Below the pieces are notes generated by a model. That model saw nothing but the letters and a program-made list of their open reading frames with translations. It searched no databases and was not told the DNA's origin. The translations under genes were made by a program, and so were the position numbers. A stretch of DNA of 64,000 nt from NCBI RefSeq assembly GCF_000332155.1, contig NZ_KB235898.1, forward strand, positions 614,692 through 678,691. Direction: 5' to 3'. This document shows, piece after piece, positions 54,455-63,251 of the stretch (positions are counted from its first letter, which is position 1; every line of letters starts with the position of its first letter). The DNA is from Kamptonema formosum PCC 6407 (lineage in GTDB: Bacteria; Cyanobacteriota; Cyanobacteriia; Cyanobacteriales; Microcoleaceae).

Positions 54455-54660
54455 CGGAAGTAGGAGGAGGGGAAACGGCAAAATCAGATAATTTCCACTT
54501 CTGCATTTAACACCCTCCTTATGTTATCAAAGTTACTGTAAAAAAGATTCCATTTATGTTAAACCCTTAAACAAGGTTTTGAATGGAGAAAAAAATAGTG
54601 TCTTTATATTTAAGAACTATTGACCACAACTAGGCAGGAATCAAAAAAAGGAACCACAAG

Positions 54661-57600
54661 ATGACGATCGCAATAGCAAAACGGCGAGAAAGGTTAGATA
54701 GCTACTATCACCAAATCAAAACCGTCATCCTCAAACGTCAAAACCCGATCGCGGGTTTACTACCAGCCAGCACAGCAATTAACGCTCACGGCGACTATAC
54801 CGATGCTTGGGTGCGAGATAATGTTTACAGCATCCTCGCCGTCTGGGGTTTAGCTTTAGCTTACCGCAAACTTGATGACGACCAAGGTAGAACATTTGAG
54901 CTAGAACATAGTGTCGTCAAACTAATGCGAGGATTACTCTTCGCCATGATGCGACAAGCTCATAAAGTAGAAAACTTTAAAAATAGTCAATTGCCCCTAA
55001 ATGCCCTACACGCTAAGTATAATACTCAGACTGGAGATATTGTCGTCGGCGATGACGCTTGGGGACATTTACAATTAGATGCTACCTCCTTATTTCTATT
55101 AATATTAGCACAAATGACGGCTTCAGGCTTACACATTGTTTTTACAATTGATGAAGTGAACTTTGTGCAAAACTTAGTCTATTATATTGGCAGAGCTTAT
55201 CGCACTCCCGACTACGGAATTTGGGAGCGAGGAAATAAAATCAATCATGGCAGTGCAGAATTAAACGCCAGTTCCGTAGGTATGGCAAAAGCAGCTTTAG
55301 AAGCCATGAACGGCTTAGATTTATTCGGAGTTAACGGTTCTCAAGCCTCAGTAATTCACGTTTTGCCAGATGAAATTGCCAGAACGCGAGTGACATTGGA
55401 ATCCCTTTTACCCAGAGAATCAAGTTCAAAAGAAGTAGATGCAGCCTTGTTGAGCGTAATTAGTTTTCCTGCCTTTGCCGTTGAAGATCGGGAATTAATC
55501 GAGCGGACAAAAAACAAAATTATCAGCAAACTCCAAGGAAAATACGGTTGCAAACGCTTTCTCAGAGACGGACACCAAACAGTTTTAGAAGATGGCGAAC
55601 GCCTCCACTACGAACCGAAAGAACTCAAGCAATTTGAGCATATTGAATGTGAATGGCCGTTATTTTTTACCTATTTGTTACTTGATGGTATATTTCATAG
55701 AAACCAGCAACAAGTTAAAGAATATAAAGAAATTTTAGAATCTCTAATTATAGAACGGGATGGTTACGGCTTACTCCCAGAATTGTATTATGTCCCAGCC
55801 GAAAGTATTGAAGCAGAAAAATTAAATCCTCATAGTCAAAAACGCTTACCTAATGAAAATGTCCCCCTCGTTTGGGCCCAAAGTTTATATTTTCTTGCTC
55901 AGTTATTAGACGAAGAATTAGTCGCCATTGGCGATATTGACCCACTAGGACGACATTTATCTATTCGTCATCATCGAGAGCCTTTAGTACAAATTGCGTT
56001 ATTAGCCGAAGATGAAGATTTGCAAGCGGAATTAGCTGCTCATGGTATCGCCACCCAGACCCCAAAACAAGTAGAACCAATACAGATACGCCAAGCCAAA
56101 GAACTATCTGCTATTTATACACAAATTGGTCGCAACGATCAATTAGGTTTAACAGGTAGACCCGTGCGAAGATTGCGGACTTTGACAACTTCCAGAGTAT
56201 TTAGGATTCGGGGAGAAACGATTGTTTTTCTGCCTTCTTTTTTAGATCAACAAGAATTTTACCTCACTCTTGACTATCATTTTTTAGTAGCTGAAATCAA
56301 GAGCGAATTAGCTTATATTAACCGTCATTGGTATCAATTAGGTCGTCCTCTAGTAACGCTGATGCTGACTCATACAATGCTAGAAACTGGTAGAGAAGCA
56401 CTGTTAGAGTTGATGAAAGAACTGCGTGACGGACACTGCAAATATACCCCCGTAAAATTGGGTCAAATCAATCAGTTAATCCTAACTGCTGGTGTTGAGA
56501 GAATTGATTTTCTACACGATTTTGGATTTTCCCAGTCTTCAGTTAAAGGTGCATTTCCCGTGAGGTATCACTTGGGTTATAATCCCGATAAGACTGGGCC
56601 ATTAAGCCACACGCAAGAATTTAAGTTAGAGTGCGAAACAAATACAAAATTATTGCTTACCAGTTTGCGGGGTTCCGAGAATTTGTACGAACAAGTTGAG
56701 CTATTGCATACCTTAGTTCGCCTCAAAGGACTGAATTTTAATACTGGATTCGGTGGGCCAGAAGACGCTGTTACAGTTGCAGATTTGCTCAATGAAGTTT
56801 ATCTTAAAGCTAGCAGCGATTCTCAATCAAAAATATATTGGGCCGTAGTCCGTCATGTGGCCGGTTTGCTGAATAAAGTTGATATTAGCCTATCAGATGC
56901 AGTTACTGATATTTTAGTACGCGGTAAGTATGTTACAGTCGGAAAAGCTTACAGTGAAGATTCTGTAATTTTGCAGCCGCGTTCTTACACAGAAATCATG
57001 GAGAAAATTCGGCATTTCTGTGGGGAAGATATTCGCGACCGGGTTCTTACCCAAGAAATTCTGATTTACTTTGGTTTGCTAATTAAAGCTGAACCACTAT
57101 TATTTAAAGGCTTGCTAACACTGAGGGTGAGCTATTTTATCTTGCTGATTGCTACCGAATTAGCTCGCGATTTGGGGATTACGCAGAATGAAGCTTACGA
57201 ACATTTAATGCAGTTAAGTCCCTTTGAAATTAAAACTCGCTTGCGGCAAGTATTAACAGGCTATGAAGGTATGAATCAAGTGCTCAGACAGCAAGAATCT
57301 TTGCACGTCAAACAACCGGAAAAAGATATTGAATGGGTGGTCTTACCAACTTTGCAGTCACCAGAAACTAACTTAGGCGGGTGGCGACGACAGCGGCAAA
57401 TGTCAGGTGCAGTTAATCGCGTACCCAAAGATTTTTATCCTAATGTTTGGGAGTTATTGCGGCATTGTAAGGGTTTGGTAATTGGTGATAAATTGGAGCG
57501 CAGAAATCGCCTAGATAGCGAACCAATTTTAGCAGAAATGACTCCAGGTGAGAAGAATTTTGCTCTACAAGTCGAGCATTTATTGAATAAAATTGGTGCG

Positions 57601-57876
57601 CCGGAGTACCGACAAGTTAATATTGAAGCCTTGATGGAATTGGCGGCAATTGCTCAGCGGAACCCGGAGTTACAAATAGAAGAATATATCGTTTTGGATG
57701 TATTAATTGGTCATGCAGTGCGGATTAGCTGGTTAGACCAACATCCCGAAAGGAGAGAGAAGTATGATGAGGATAAAGCGGCGGCATGGAACGCTTTTTA
57801 TGATACTTCGCCTTATGTTTGTGCGAGTCATATTTTAAGTGCTTTCCGCTTCTTAACAGAGTTTGGAAAAGTATAG
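54661..57876 (+). CDS. Glycoside hydrolase family 15-like protein (phosphorylase-kinase alpha/beta-like)
   Basis: 1071 residues. The N-terminal third resembles the GH15 glucoamylase-like (alpha/alpha)6 barrel found in the phosphorylase kinase alpha subunit: NAHGDYTDAWVRDNVYSILA, HAKYNTQTGDIVVGDDAWGHLQLDATSLF, GIWERGNKINHGSAELNASS, EDGERLHYEPKELKQFEHIE. The remaining ~600 residues include further helical and beta units and are conserved in cyanobacterial relatives; the end (YDTSPYVCASHILSAFRFL) is family-like. It may act on glycogen or be a regulatory scaffold; activity is unproven. A terminator-like hairpin follows. Confidence 0.85.
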   Translation: MTIAIAKRRERLDSYYHQIKTVILKRQNPIAGLLPASTAINAHGDYTDAWVRDNVYSILAVWGLALAYRKLDDDQGRTFELEHSVVKLMRGLLFAMMRQAHKVENFKNSQLPLNALHAKYNTQTGDIVVGDDAWGHLQLDATSLFLLILAQMTASGLHIVFTIDEVNFVQNLVYYIGRAYRTPDYGIWERGNKINHGSAELNASSVGMAKAALEAMNGLDLFGVNGSQASVIHVLPDEIARTRVTLESLLPRESSSKEVDAALLSVISFPAFAVEDRELIERTKNKIISKLQGKYGCKRFLRDGHQTVLEDGERLHYEPKELKQFEHIECEWPLFFTYLLLDGIFHRNQQQVKEYKEILESLIIERDGYGLLPELYYVPAESIEAEKLNPHSQKRLPNENVPLVWAQSLYFLAQLLDEELVAIGDIDPLGRHLSIRHHREPLVQIALLAEDEDLQAELAAHGIATQTPKQVEPIQIRQAKELSAIYTQIGRNDQLGLTGRPVRRLRTLTTSRVFRIRGETIVFLPSFLDQQEFYLTLDYHFLVAEIKSELAYINRHWYQLGRPLVTLMLTHTMLETGREALLELMKELRDGHCKYTPVKLGQINQLILTAGVERIDFLHDFGFSQSSVKGAFPVRYHLGYNPDKTGPLSHTQEFKLECETNTKLLLTSLRGSENLYEQVELLHTLVRLKGLNFNTGFGGPEDAVTVADLLNEVYLKASSDSQSKIYWAVVRHVAGLLNKVDISLSDAVTDILVRGKYVTVGKAYSEDSVILQPRSYTEIMEKIRHFCGEDIRDRVLTQEILIYFGLLIKAEPLLFKGLLTLRVSYFILLIATELARDLGITQNEAYEHLMQLSPFEIKTRLRQVLTGYEGMNQVLRQQESLHVKQPEKDIEWVVLPTLQSPETNLGGWRRQRQMSGAVNRVPKDFYPNVWELLRHCKGLVIGDKLERRNRLDSEPILAEMTPGEKNFALQVEHLLNKIGAPEYRQVNIEALMELAAIAQRNPELQIEEYIVLDVLIGHAVRISWLDQHPERREKYDEDKAAAWNAFYDTSPYVCASHILSAFRFLTEFGKV

Positions 57877-57901
57877 AAGAATGAAAAAGAAATAATTATC
57901 T

Positions 57902-57925
57902 CTCTGCTGTCACTAAGCAGCAGAG
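57902..57925 (+). terminator. Hairpin after the GH15-like gene
   Basis: CTCTGCTG (57902-57909), loop TCACTAAG, CAGCAGAG (57918-57925), 26 bases after the stop. Short but perfect. Confidence 0.55.
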
Positions 57926-58066
57926 TATAATAGAGCAAAATCTTTCAAACCTCAATTAGGTCTGATGAATGAGGGTAAATTTTTATTTTCTTCTTCCGCT
58001 TAGTAACAAAACAGGGTTAGCCTCGTTGTCGCCCCCTGAAGTCCGCGTATCACCCTCACAAATGAT

Positions 58067-58165
58067 AAGTAAATCCACTTAATTAAACATAAGATACCGA
58101 TGGCTAAAAAGTTGGCTGTATAAGCGTTCTTCCTTCTTCCTTCTTCCCTCTTCCTTCTTCCTTCT
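58067..58165 (-). repeat. Dispersed 90-bp repeat, copy C (reverse), with CTTCTTC tract
   Basis: TAAGTAAATCCACTTAATTA, AACATAAGAT, GATGGCTAAAAAG and TGTATAAGCG are the complement of the repeat at 15798 and 62068; a CTTCTTCCTTC heptamer tract follows. Together with the terminator it accounts for the 57877-58231 gap; no gene is visible. Confidence 0.8.
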
Positions 58166-58218
58166 ACTTATACAGAGCTACTTACTAAATTTTTCGCTAA
58201 GATAGCCATACATACATT

Positions 58219-58232
58219 TCAAAATTTTTTGA
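58219..58232. promoter_or_regulatory. Possible ArsR autoregulatory operator at arsR start
   Basis: TCAAAA (58219-58224), two bases, TTTTGA (58227-58232) form an inverted repeat that ends on the ATG of arsR. Its TCAA/TTGA half sites are like those of the clearer operator at 58613-58634. Confidence 0.4.
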
Positions 58233-58558
58233 TGGTTAATACTCGTACAATTACAGCAAGTGCGATCGCTTGCGGTTTTCATGCCCTCTCTGACCCTCTG
58301 CGGATTCAGGTAATCGAGTTACTGCGAGAACAGGAATTGTGCGTCTGCGATCTGTGCGATCGCCTCCATGTCCCCCAGTCAAAACTCTCCTTTCACCTCA
58401 AAACCTTGAAGGAAGCAGCTTTAGTCCGCAGCCGCCAAGAGGGACGCTGGATCTACTACAGCCTCAACATTCCCCAGTTCGCCATCCTCGAACAGTACCT
58501 CGCCGAGTACCGCCGCTTCAGCCCGATCCTGTCTATCCGTTGCTGCGACACCCCTTAG
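58232..58558 (+). CDS. arsR: Arsenic-responsive ArsR/SmtB repressor
   Basis: 108 residues from ATG 58232. A winged helix-turn-helix with ELCVCDLCDRLHVPQSKLSF, where CVCDLC in the alpha-3 helix is the arsenite-sensing cysteine site, then HLKTLKEAALVRSRQEGRWI for recognition helix and wing, and a C-terminal CCDTP with further cysteines. It should repress the adjacent ars genes until As(III) binds. The next gene begins about 117 bases later behind its own promoter and operator palindrome. Confidence 0.92.
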   Translation: MVNTRTITASAIACGFHALSDPLRIQVIELLREQELCVCDLCDRLHVPQSKLSFHLKTLKEAALVRSRQEGRWIYYSLNIPQFAILEQYLAEYRRFSPILSIRCCDTP

Positions 58559-58608
58559 TCAATCAACATTTCTTAATGTATTTTTCCTGTGCGTGTTATC
58601 CCCTATAC

Positions 58609-58636
58609 TTGACATATCAATTTTTATTGATATGGT
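58609..58636 (+). promoter_or_regulatory. ars operon promoter with ArsR-type operator
   Basis: TTGACA (58609-58614), 16 bases, TATGGT (58631-58636) form a sigma-70-type promoter. Within it CATATCAAT (58613-58621) and ATTGATATG (58626-58634) make a perfect 9-bp palindrome with a TTTT centre, the ATATCAA/TTGATAT form expected for ArsR-family repressors. Repressor on this site would block RNA polymerase. Confidence 0.8.
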
Positions 58637-58675
58637 GAACTTGTGGACATGAATTTTGACATTAAGGCAAGGTCA

Positions 58676-59704
58676 ATGAAAACAACAAGGCAGGTCAATT
58701 CTCACACACTTAGTATAAGAATTTTAGCATTTAGTGCTATAGCTCTCCTCAATTCCTGCGCCCAAGTCCAATCGCAAACCTCGCAGCCGATTAAAATCGA
58801 CGGTTCCAGTACCGTTTATCCGATTACAGATGCGATCGCGAAAGACTTTCAAAAGACCCAAGGCGCAAAAGTAGCAATTACTGTTGAATTCTCCGGTACT
58901 GGTGGAGGATTTAAAAAGTTTTGTGCTGGCGAAATAGATATCAGTAATGCCTCGCGACCAATTCGACCAGAAGAAATGGAAGCCTGCAATAAAGCTGGTA
59001 TTCGCTATTATGAATTACCCATCGCTTTTGACGCTCTCACAGTAGTAGTTAACCCCAAAAATAGCTGGGCAAAAGACATTACAGTAGCAGAACTAAAAAA
59101 ACTTTGGGAACCAGCCGCACAAGGTAAAATTACCAAATGGAATCAGATTAGAACCAGTTGGCCAAATCAACCCATTAACCTCTATGGTGCGGGTAAAGAT
59201 TCTGGTACCTTTGACTATTTCACAGAAGCAACAGTCGGTGAAGCCAAAGCCAGCCGTACTGACTACACAGCTAGTGAAGATGATAATGTTTTAGTCCAGG
59301 GAGTTACCAAAGATCCAAATGCCTTGGGTTACTTTGGATTAAGCTATTACGAAGCCAATCCAACTCAATTGAAAGCATTAGGAATAGATAATGGTCAAGG
59401 CTCGGTAATGCCTACCCGTGAAACAGTAGAAAAAGCTCAGTATAAACCTCTTACCAGACCTCTTTTCATCTACGTTAGCTATAGTGCCGCCCAAACCAAA
59501 TCAGAAGTACGCGACTTCGTGGAATTCTACATGGAAAAAGCACCAACTTTAGTTAATTCTGTAGGCTACATTCCATTGCCAAAGGACGGATATCAACTGA
59601 TTTACAACAATTTCTACAATGGCAAAGTCGGTACTGTTTTTAATGGTGAGGCTCAGTTAGACTTAACCATCGGTGAGTTACTACGCCAACAAGCAAAGTT
59701 TTAA
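58676..59704 (+). CDS. PstS/SphX-like phosphate(arsenate)-binding lipoprotein
   Basis: 342 residues from ATG 58676, favoured because the predicted promoter places transcription start near 58643; GTG 58643 and ATG 58649 are in frame but too close to it. A lipoprotein signal ([17 protein letters not shown]) precedes the binding domain: [51 protein letters not shown] and [16 protein letters not shown], the anion-binding loops of PstS. It lies inside the ars operon between arsR and acr3, so a role in sensing or discriminating phosphate and arsenate is plausible. No pst transporter genes are adjacent. Confidence 0.88.
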   Translation: MKTTRQVNSHTLSIRILAFSAIALLNSCAQVQSQTSQPIKIDGSSTVYPITDAIAKDFQKTQGAKVAITVEFSGTGGGFKKFCAGEIDISNASRPIRPEEMEACNKAGIRYYELPIAFDALTVVVNPKNSWAKDITVAELKKLWEPAAQGKITKWNQIRTSWPNQPINLYGAGKDSGTFDYFTEATVGEAKASRTDYTASEDDNVLVQGVTKDPNALGYFGLSYYEANPTQLKALGIDNGQGSVMPTRETVEKAQYKPLTRPLFIYVSYSAAQTKSEVRDFVEFYMEKAPTLVNSVGYIPLPKDGYQLIYNNFYNGKVGTVFNGEAQLDLTIGELLRQQAKF

Positions 59705-59740
59705 TTTTTATCGGCAATTTCCCCTTCAATATTTAACTCA

Positions 59741-60874
59741 ATGAATCAATCGACAACCTCACCTGTTCATGCAGGAAACAAGCTTAGTTTTTTTGAAAGA
59801 TACCTCACCCTTTGGGTATTCCTTTGCATTTTAGGCGGTATTATTCTCGGTAGATTATTCCCCAGCGTCGCCGTCACCCTTGATGCTCTTAGCTTTTATC
59901 AGGTATCGATTCCGATTGCCATTTGTCTATTTTTTATGATGTATCCCATCATGGTAAAAATAGACTTTACCCAAGCAGCAAATGCAGCGCGATCGCCCAA
60001 ACCTGTAATCTTAACATTAGTTGTTAACTGGATGATAAAACCATTGACAATGGTGGCATTTTCTCAGTTTTTCTTAGGTTGGCTATTTCGTCCTCTGATT
60101 ACCGGCACAGAAATAATTCGTGGCAGTGAAGTTTCCATCGCTAGTTCCTACATCGCTGGCACAATATTATTAGGAATTGCCCCCTGTACGGCGATGGTTT
60201 TAATGTGGGGATATCTCTCCTATGGCAATCAAGGACATACTCTAGTCATGGTCGCCGTTAACTCTCTAGCAATGCTATTTCTATACGCACCATTAGGCAG
60301 ATGGCTGTTAGCAGCCAACGATCTAGTTGTTCCTTGGCAAACCATAGTATTGTCTGTGTTAATTTATGTTGGTTTGCCCTTAGCTGCCGGAATGTATAGC
60401 CGCTTCTGGATTTTTAAACATAAAGGAAAAGAATGGTTTGAACGAGAGTTTATGCACTATCTAAGTCCAGTGGCTACGGCTGCACTTTTGATTACGCTAA
60501 TTCTTTTGTTTGCCTTCAAAGGAGAGTTGATTGTTAACAATCCTCTGCACATTCTCTTAATTGCCGTACCCCTGTTTATCCAAACTAATTTCATTTTCCT
60601 GATTTCTTATGTAGCAGCTTTAAAACTAAACCTTCACTACGAAGATTCAGCACCCGCCGCGCTGATTGGTGCTAGCAATCATTTTGAGGTAGCGATTGCT
60701 ACGGCTGTCATGCTTTTTGGATTAAATTCAGGGGCGGCATTGGCTACGGTTGTTGGTGTTTTAATTGAGGTTCCAGTGATGTTAATGTTAGTAGAGTTCT
60801 GCAAGAAAACAGCGTTTTGGTTCCCTCGTAAACCAGAAACAGCTTCCCTGCGAGATCCCCGTTGTCTTTACTAA
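59741..60874 (+). CDS. acr3: Arsenite efflux permease Acr3
   Basis: 377 residues with ten hydrophobic helices. Family signatures are [48 protein letters not shown] with the essential Cys, and [19 protein letters not shown]. Acr3 exports As(III) through the inner membrane by proton exchange. It begins 36 bases after the PstS-like gene and is followed 19 bases later by arsH, so all are in one transcript. Confidence 0.96.
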   Translation: MNQSTTSPVHAGNKLSFFERYLTLWVFLCILGGIILGRLFPSVAVTLDALSFYQVSIPIAICLFFMMYPIMVKIDFTQAANAARSPKPVILTLVVNWMIKPLTMVAFSQFFLGWLFRPLITGTEIIRGSEVSIASSYIAGTILLGIAPCTAMVLMWGYLSYGNQGHTLVMVAVNSLAMLFLYAPLGRWLLAANDLVVPWQTIVLSVLIYVGLPLAAGMYSRFWIFKHKGKEWFEREFMHYLSPVATAALLITLILLFAFKGELIVNNPLHILLIAVPLFIQTNFIFLISYVAALKLNLHYEDSAPAALIGASNHFEVAIATAVMLFGLNSGAALATVVGVLIEVPVMLMLVEFCKKTAFWFPRKPETASLRDPRCLY

Positions 60875-60893
60875 TTCTCATAGCTATAATCCA

Positions 60894-61550
60894 ATGAAAA
60901 ACCTTACTCATAAACCCCGAATTCTCTTTTTATATGGTTCTTTGCGAGAGCGTTCTTATAGTCGCCTACTTGCTGAAGAAGCGGCTAGAATAATTGAAGA
61001 TTTCGGTGCCGAGATTAGATTTTTAAATCCCCTAGAATTGCCGATTTATGGTAGTGTTCCTGATACTCATCCCAAAGTTCAAAAATTGCGTGAGTTGAGT
61101 CTTTGGTCTGAGGGTCAAGTGTGGTCAAGCCCAGAACTACATGGTAATATTAGCGGGATTATGAAAAACCAAATTGACTGGATTCCCTTAAGTATTGGGG
61201 CCGTTAGACCTACTCAAGGTAGAACTTTAGCGGTGATGCAGGTTAGCGGCGGTTCGCAGTCTTTTAACGCAGTTAATACTCTGAGAATTTTGGGGCGATG
61301 GATGCGAATGTTTACTATCCCAAATCAATCTTCTGTGGCTAAAGCTTATCAGGAGTTTAATGAAGATGGAACGATGAAAGATTCGGCTTATCGCGATCGT
61401 GTAGTTGATGTAATGGAGGAATTATATAAGTTTACTCTATTGTTACGCGGCCAGGTTGATTATTTGACCGACCGTTACAGCGAACGCAAAGAAAAAGCAG
61501 CGAAGGAAATTATCGCCATCGCCAATAGTGCTCTTGAAATCAAAAAGTAG
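60894..61550 (+). CDS. arsH: ArsH NADPH-dependent FMN oxidoreductase
   Basis: 218 residues of the flavodoxin-like ArsH family: [20 protein letters not shown] is the FMN phosphate loop, [20 protein letters not shown] and [20 protein letters not shown] are family-typical, and [19 protein letters not shown] follows. ArsH oxidises trivalent organoarsenicals and protects against oxidative stress. Position in the ars operon agrees. Confidence 0.95.
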   Translation: MKNLTHKPRILFLYGSLRERSYSRLLAEEAARIIEDFGAEIRFLNPLELPIYGSVPDTHPKVQKLRELSLWSEGQVWSSPELHGNISGIMKNQIDWIPLSIGAVRPTQGRTLAVMQVSGGSQSFNAVNTLRILGRWMRMFTIPNQSSVAKAYQEFNEDGTMKDSAYRDRVVDVMEELYKFTLLLRGQVDYLTDRYSERKEKAAKEIIAIANSALEIKK

Positions 61551-61576
61551 CCTGATAATAAGTAACAAAAAAAACC

Positions 61577-61990
61577 ATGAAAAAAGTCATGTTTGTCTGT
61601 AAAAGAAACTCTTGCCGTTCCCAAATGGCTGAAGGTTTTGCTAAAACATTAGGTAAGGGGAAAATTGAGGTAGCGAGTTCCGGGTTGGAATCTAGCAGAG
61701 TTCATCCAACGGCGATTCAAGTAATGTCTGAAATTGGTATTGATATCACAGATCAAACTTCAGATCCGTTAAGTGATTTTAATGCTGAGGATTACGATGC
61801 TGTAATTTCTCTGTGTGGCTGTGGTGTGAATTTACCGGAAGAATGGGTACTGCGCGAAGTGTTTGAAGATTGGCAACTTGACGACCCCGACGGACAGCCA
61901 ATAGAGACATTTCATCGCGTCCGAGATGAGGTGAAGGAACGAGTTAATAAGTTGTTAAACTCTCTAGCAATAGAAACAGCAAAAATTTAG
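61577..61990 (+). CDS. arsC: Arsenate reductase, LMW-phosphatase type (glutathione/glutaredoxin-coupled)
   Basis: 137 residues. MFVCKRNSCRSQMAEGFAKT is the P-loop with catalytic Cys8 and the CxxxxxCR signature, VISLCGCGVNLPEEW carries the second and third redox cysteines, and DWQLDDPDGQPIETFHRVRD has the DP acid. It matches the Synechocystis-type ArsC that reduces As(V) to As(III). Last gene of the operon. Confidence 0.95.
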   Translation: MKKVMFVCKRNSCRSQMAEGFAKTLGKGKIEVASSGLESSRVHPTAIQVMSEIGIDITDQTSDPLSDFNAEDYDAVISLCGCGVNLPEEWVLREVFEDWQLDDPDGQPIETFHRVRDEVKERVNKLLNSLAIETAKI

Positions 61991-61999
61991 CATTGTTTT

Positions 62000-62156
62000 A
62001 AGTAGAAGGAAGAAGGTAGAAGGAATAAAAATTTAGTTATCTAGGAGAGAAGGAAAAAGGAATAAAAATTTAGTTATCTAGGAGAGAAGGAAGAATGTTT
62101 ATACAGTCGGCTTTTCAGCCATCCTTATCTTATGTTTAATTAGGTGGATTTACTTA
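62000..62156 (+). repeat. Dispersed 90-bp repeat, copy B, with duplicated leader
   Basis: Two tandem TTAGTTATCTAGGAGAGAAGG units (about 62030 and 62069) precede the TATACAGTC, TTTTCAGCCATCC and TTAATTAGGTGGATTTACTTA parts. The element follows the arsC stop by ten bases. Confidence 0.85.
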
Positions 62157-62172
62157 CAATCCGGGATTAAGT

Positions 62173-62318
62173 AAAAGTATCCATAACGTCGCCATCCTGG
62201 GGGTTAAAGAACCGCCAGGATGTCGGCGTTACGTAAATAATGGTTAATTCCTAATAATCTTAAAAAAAATTGTGTGCGATCGCATCCTTAACCGGAAAGC
62301 CGAGGAGCGATCGCACAC
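62173..62318. repeat. Two palindromes: GTCGCCATCCTGG pair and HIP1-anchored pair
   Basis: AACGTCGCCATCCTGG and CCAGGATGTCGGCGTT (about 62174-62230) form one hairpin. GTGTGCGATCGC (62272-62283) and GCGATCGCACAC (62307-62318) form another. Region 61991-62381 has no protein gene. Confidence 0.8.
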
Positions 62319-62381
62319 CTAGATTATGGGAGATTCAGCCTGAAAAACATCAGCTTTTCAGTACAGAGGTCAGGATTAAGT

Positions 62382-62507
62382 CTAGGCTTGCTTATTCAAC
62401 AGGTTTTGCACTTGTCTGATTGCAGCCGCGCCAATATTGAAAGCTGCCCAGCCACCGGCCAACAAGATTGGCAATAAAACTACTAGCACGCGGAAGTCAA
62501 AATCCAT
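62382..62507 (-). CDS. psbY: Photosystem II protein PsbY
   Basis: 41 residues: [19 protein letters not shown], then [20 protein letters not shown]. One membrane helix and the VLLPxLLA and FNIGAAA motifs are those of PsbY, a small subunit at the edge of photosystem II near cytochrome b559. The start ATG 62507 is preceded by AGAGGAGGAACTA, one of the strongest ribosome binding sites in the window. The gene stands alone. Confidence 0.92.
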   Translation of the reverse strand: MDFDFRVLVVLLPILLAGGWAAFNIGAAAIRQVQNLLNKQA

Positions 62508-62878
62508 TAGTTCCTCCTCTAAAGTTTTTTAAAGATTTCTCATAATCTATTTGTATCTCATTTTGTCCCTATTCTCAAACTTCTCTCTAGTAACCTAGTT
62601 TATCTAAATTAAAGCCCCTCTATGGATGAGATTCCTGATGATTTCGGTCCGCCCAAGGCAACTGGGAACTCGCCACCGGGGGAATAAAAATGTGCGATGC
62701 CTTCGGACGCGGTGGCGATCGCACCAAATCTATACTACAAAGTGCAGCTTCACCGAGGGCGATCGCCATTTTCCCGCCGTCTCCTGGTGAAGCTGGTATG
62801 AAAGCTAAAACTCTTACCAATTAAAGGTTTTTGAAAATCGCCACCTTGTAGTATCACTGTAATTTAACAGGAGGAATT
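62508..62878. other. Intergenic region between psbY and hypothetical gene
   Basis: It should contain the psbY promoter. CAGCTTCACC (about 62744) and GGTGAAGCTG (about 62785) form an inverted repeat and there are HIP1 sites, but no gene that I can support. Confidence 0.4.
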
Positions 62879-63226
62879 ATGGGTTTATTGCCTAAACGGA
62901 AATTAAAGTCAGACGAGCTTGAAGCTATTTTCCTTTTTCAGTTGGCTTTGCATATATGGAAATTTAATGGCGGTTTCGCGCCGGAATTTTGGTTTGGCGA
63001 GCGGGTGAAGTTTCAGGGGCGAGTGGGTGTGATTGCGGGGATGCAGTGGATGATATCAATTCCGGTTGCACCGGAATTGATATCAGCTACTGTTATGGCA
63101 AGTTTATCCTTCCAGTCGTGGCAATCTTATGCTTCCAATGACAGCAAGGGTTTTAAAAGCTACTTTGCCCCCAGTGTCAGCTTCGCTATTTCTGGGCCAA
63201 GATTTCGCTATACGTTTCTCAAGTAG
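62879..63226 (+). CDS. Hypothetical protein with internal palindrome
   Basis: 115 residues, MGLLPKRKLKSDELEAIFLF ... WKFNGGFAPEFWFGERVKFQ ... FQSWQSYASNDSKGF. ATG 62879 has a strong Shine-Dalgarno (ACAGGAGGAATT), which argues for a real gene. I do not recognise a family. A perfect 15-bp hairpin lies in the middle of the frame and encodes ISIPVAPELIS, so part of the protein may come from an inserted palindrome. Codon use in the last third is ordinary. Confidence 0.55.
   Translation: MGLLPKRKLKSDELEAIFLFQLALHIWKFNGGFAPEFWFGERVKFQGRVGVIAGMQWMISIPVAPELISATVMASLSFQSWQSYASNDSKGFKSYFAPSVSFAISGPRFRYTFLK
63051..63085. repeat. Perfect 15-bp palindrome inside a coding frame
   Basis: TGATATCAATTCCGG (63051-63065), loop TTGCA, CCGGAATTGATATCA (63071-63085). 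Confidence 0.9.
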
Positions 63227-63251
63227 ATTGGCTGACGGGGTGACAACCCCG

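Noticed and set aside
62620-62820. 66-codon minus-strand frame between psbY and the hypothetical gene
   Set aside because: Proline-rich, HIP1-derived sequence with no ribosome site; probably chance.
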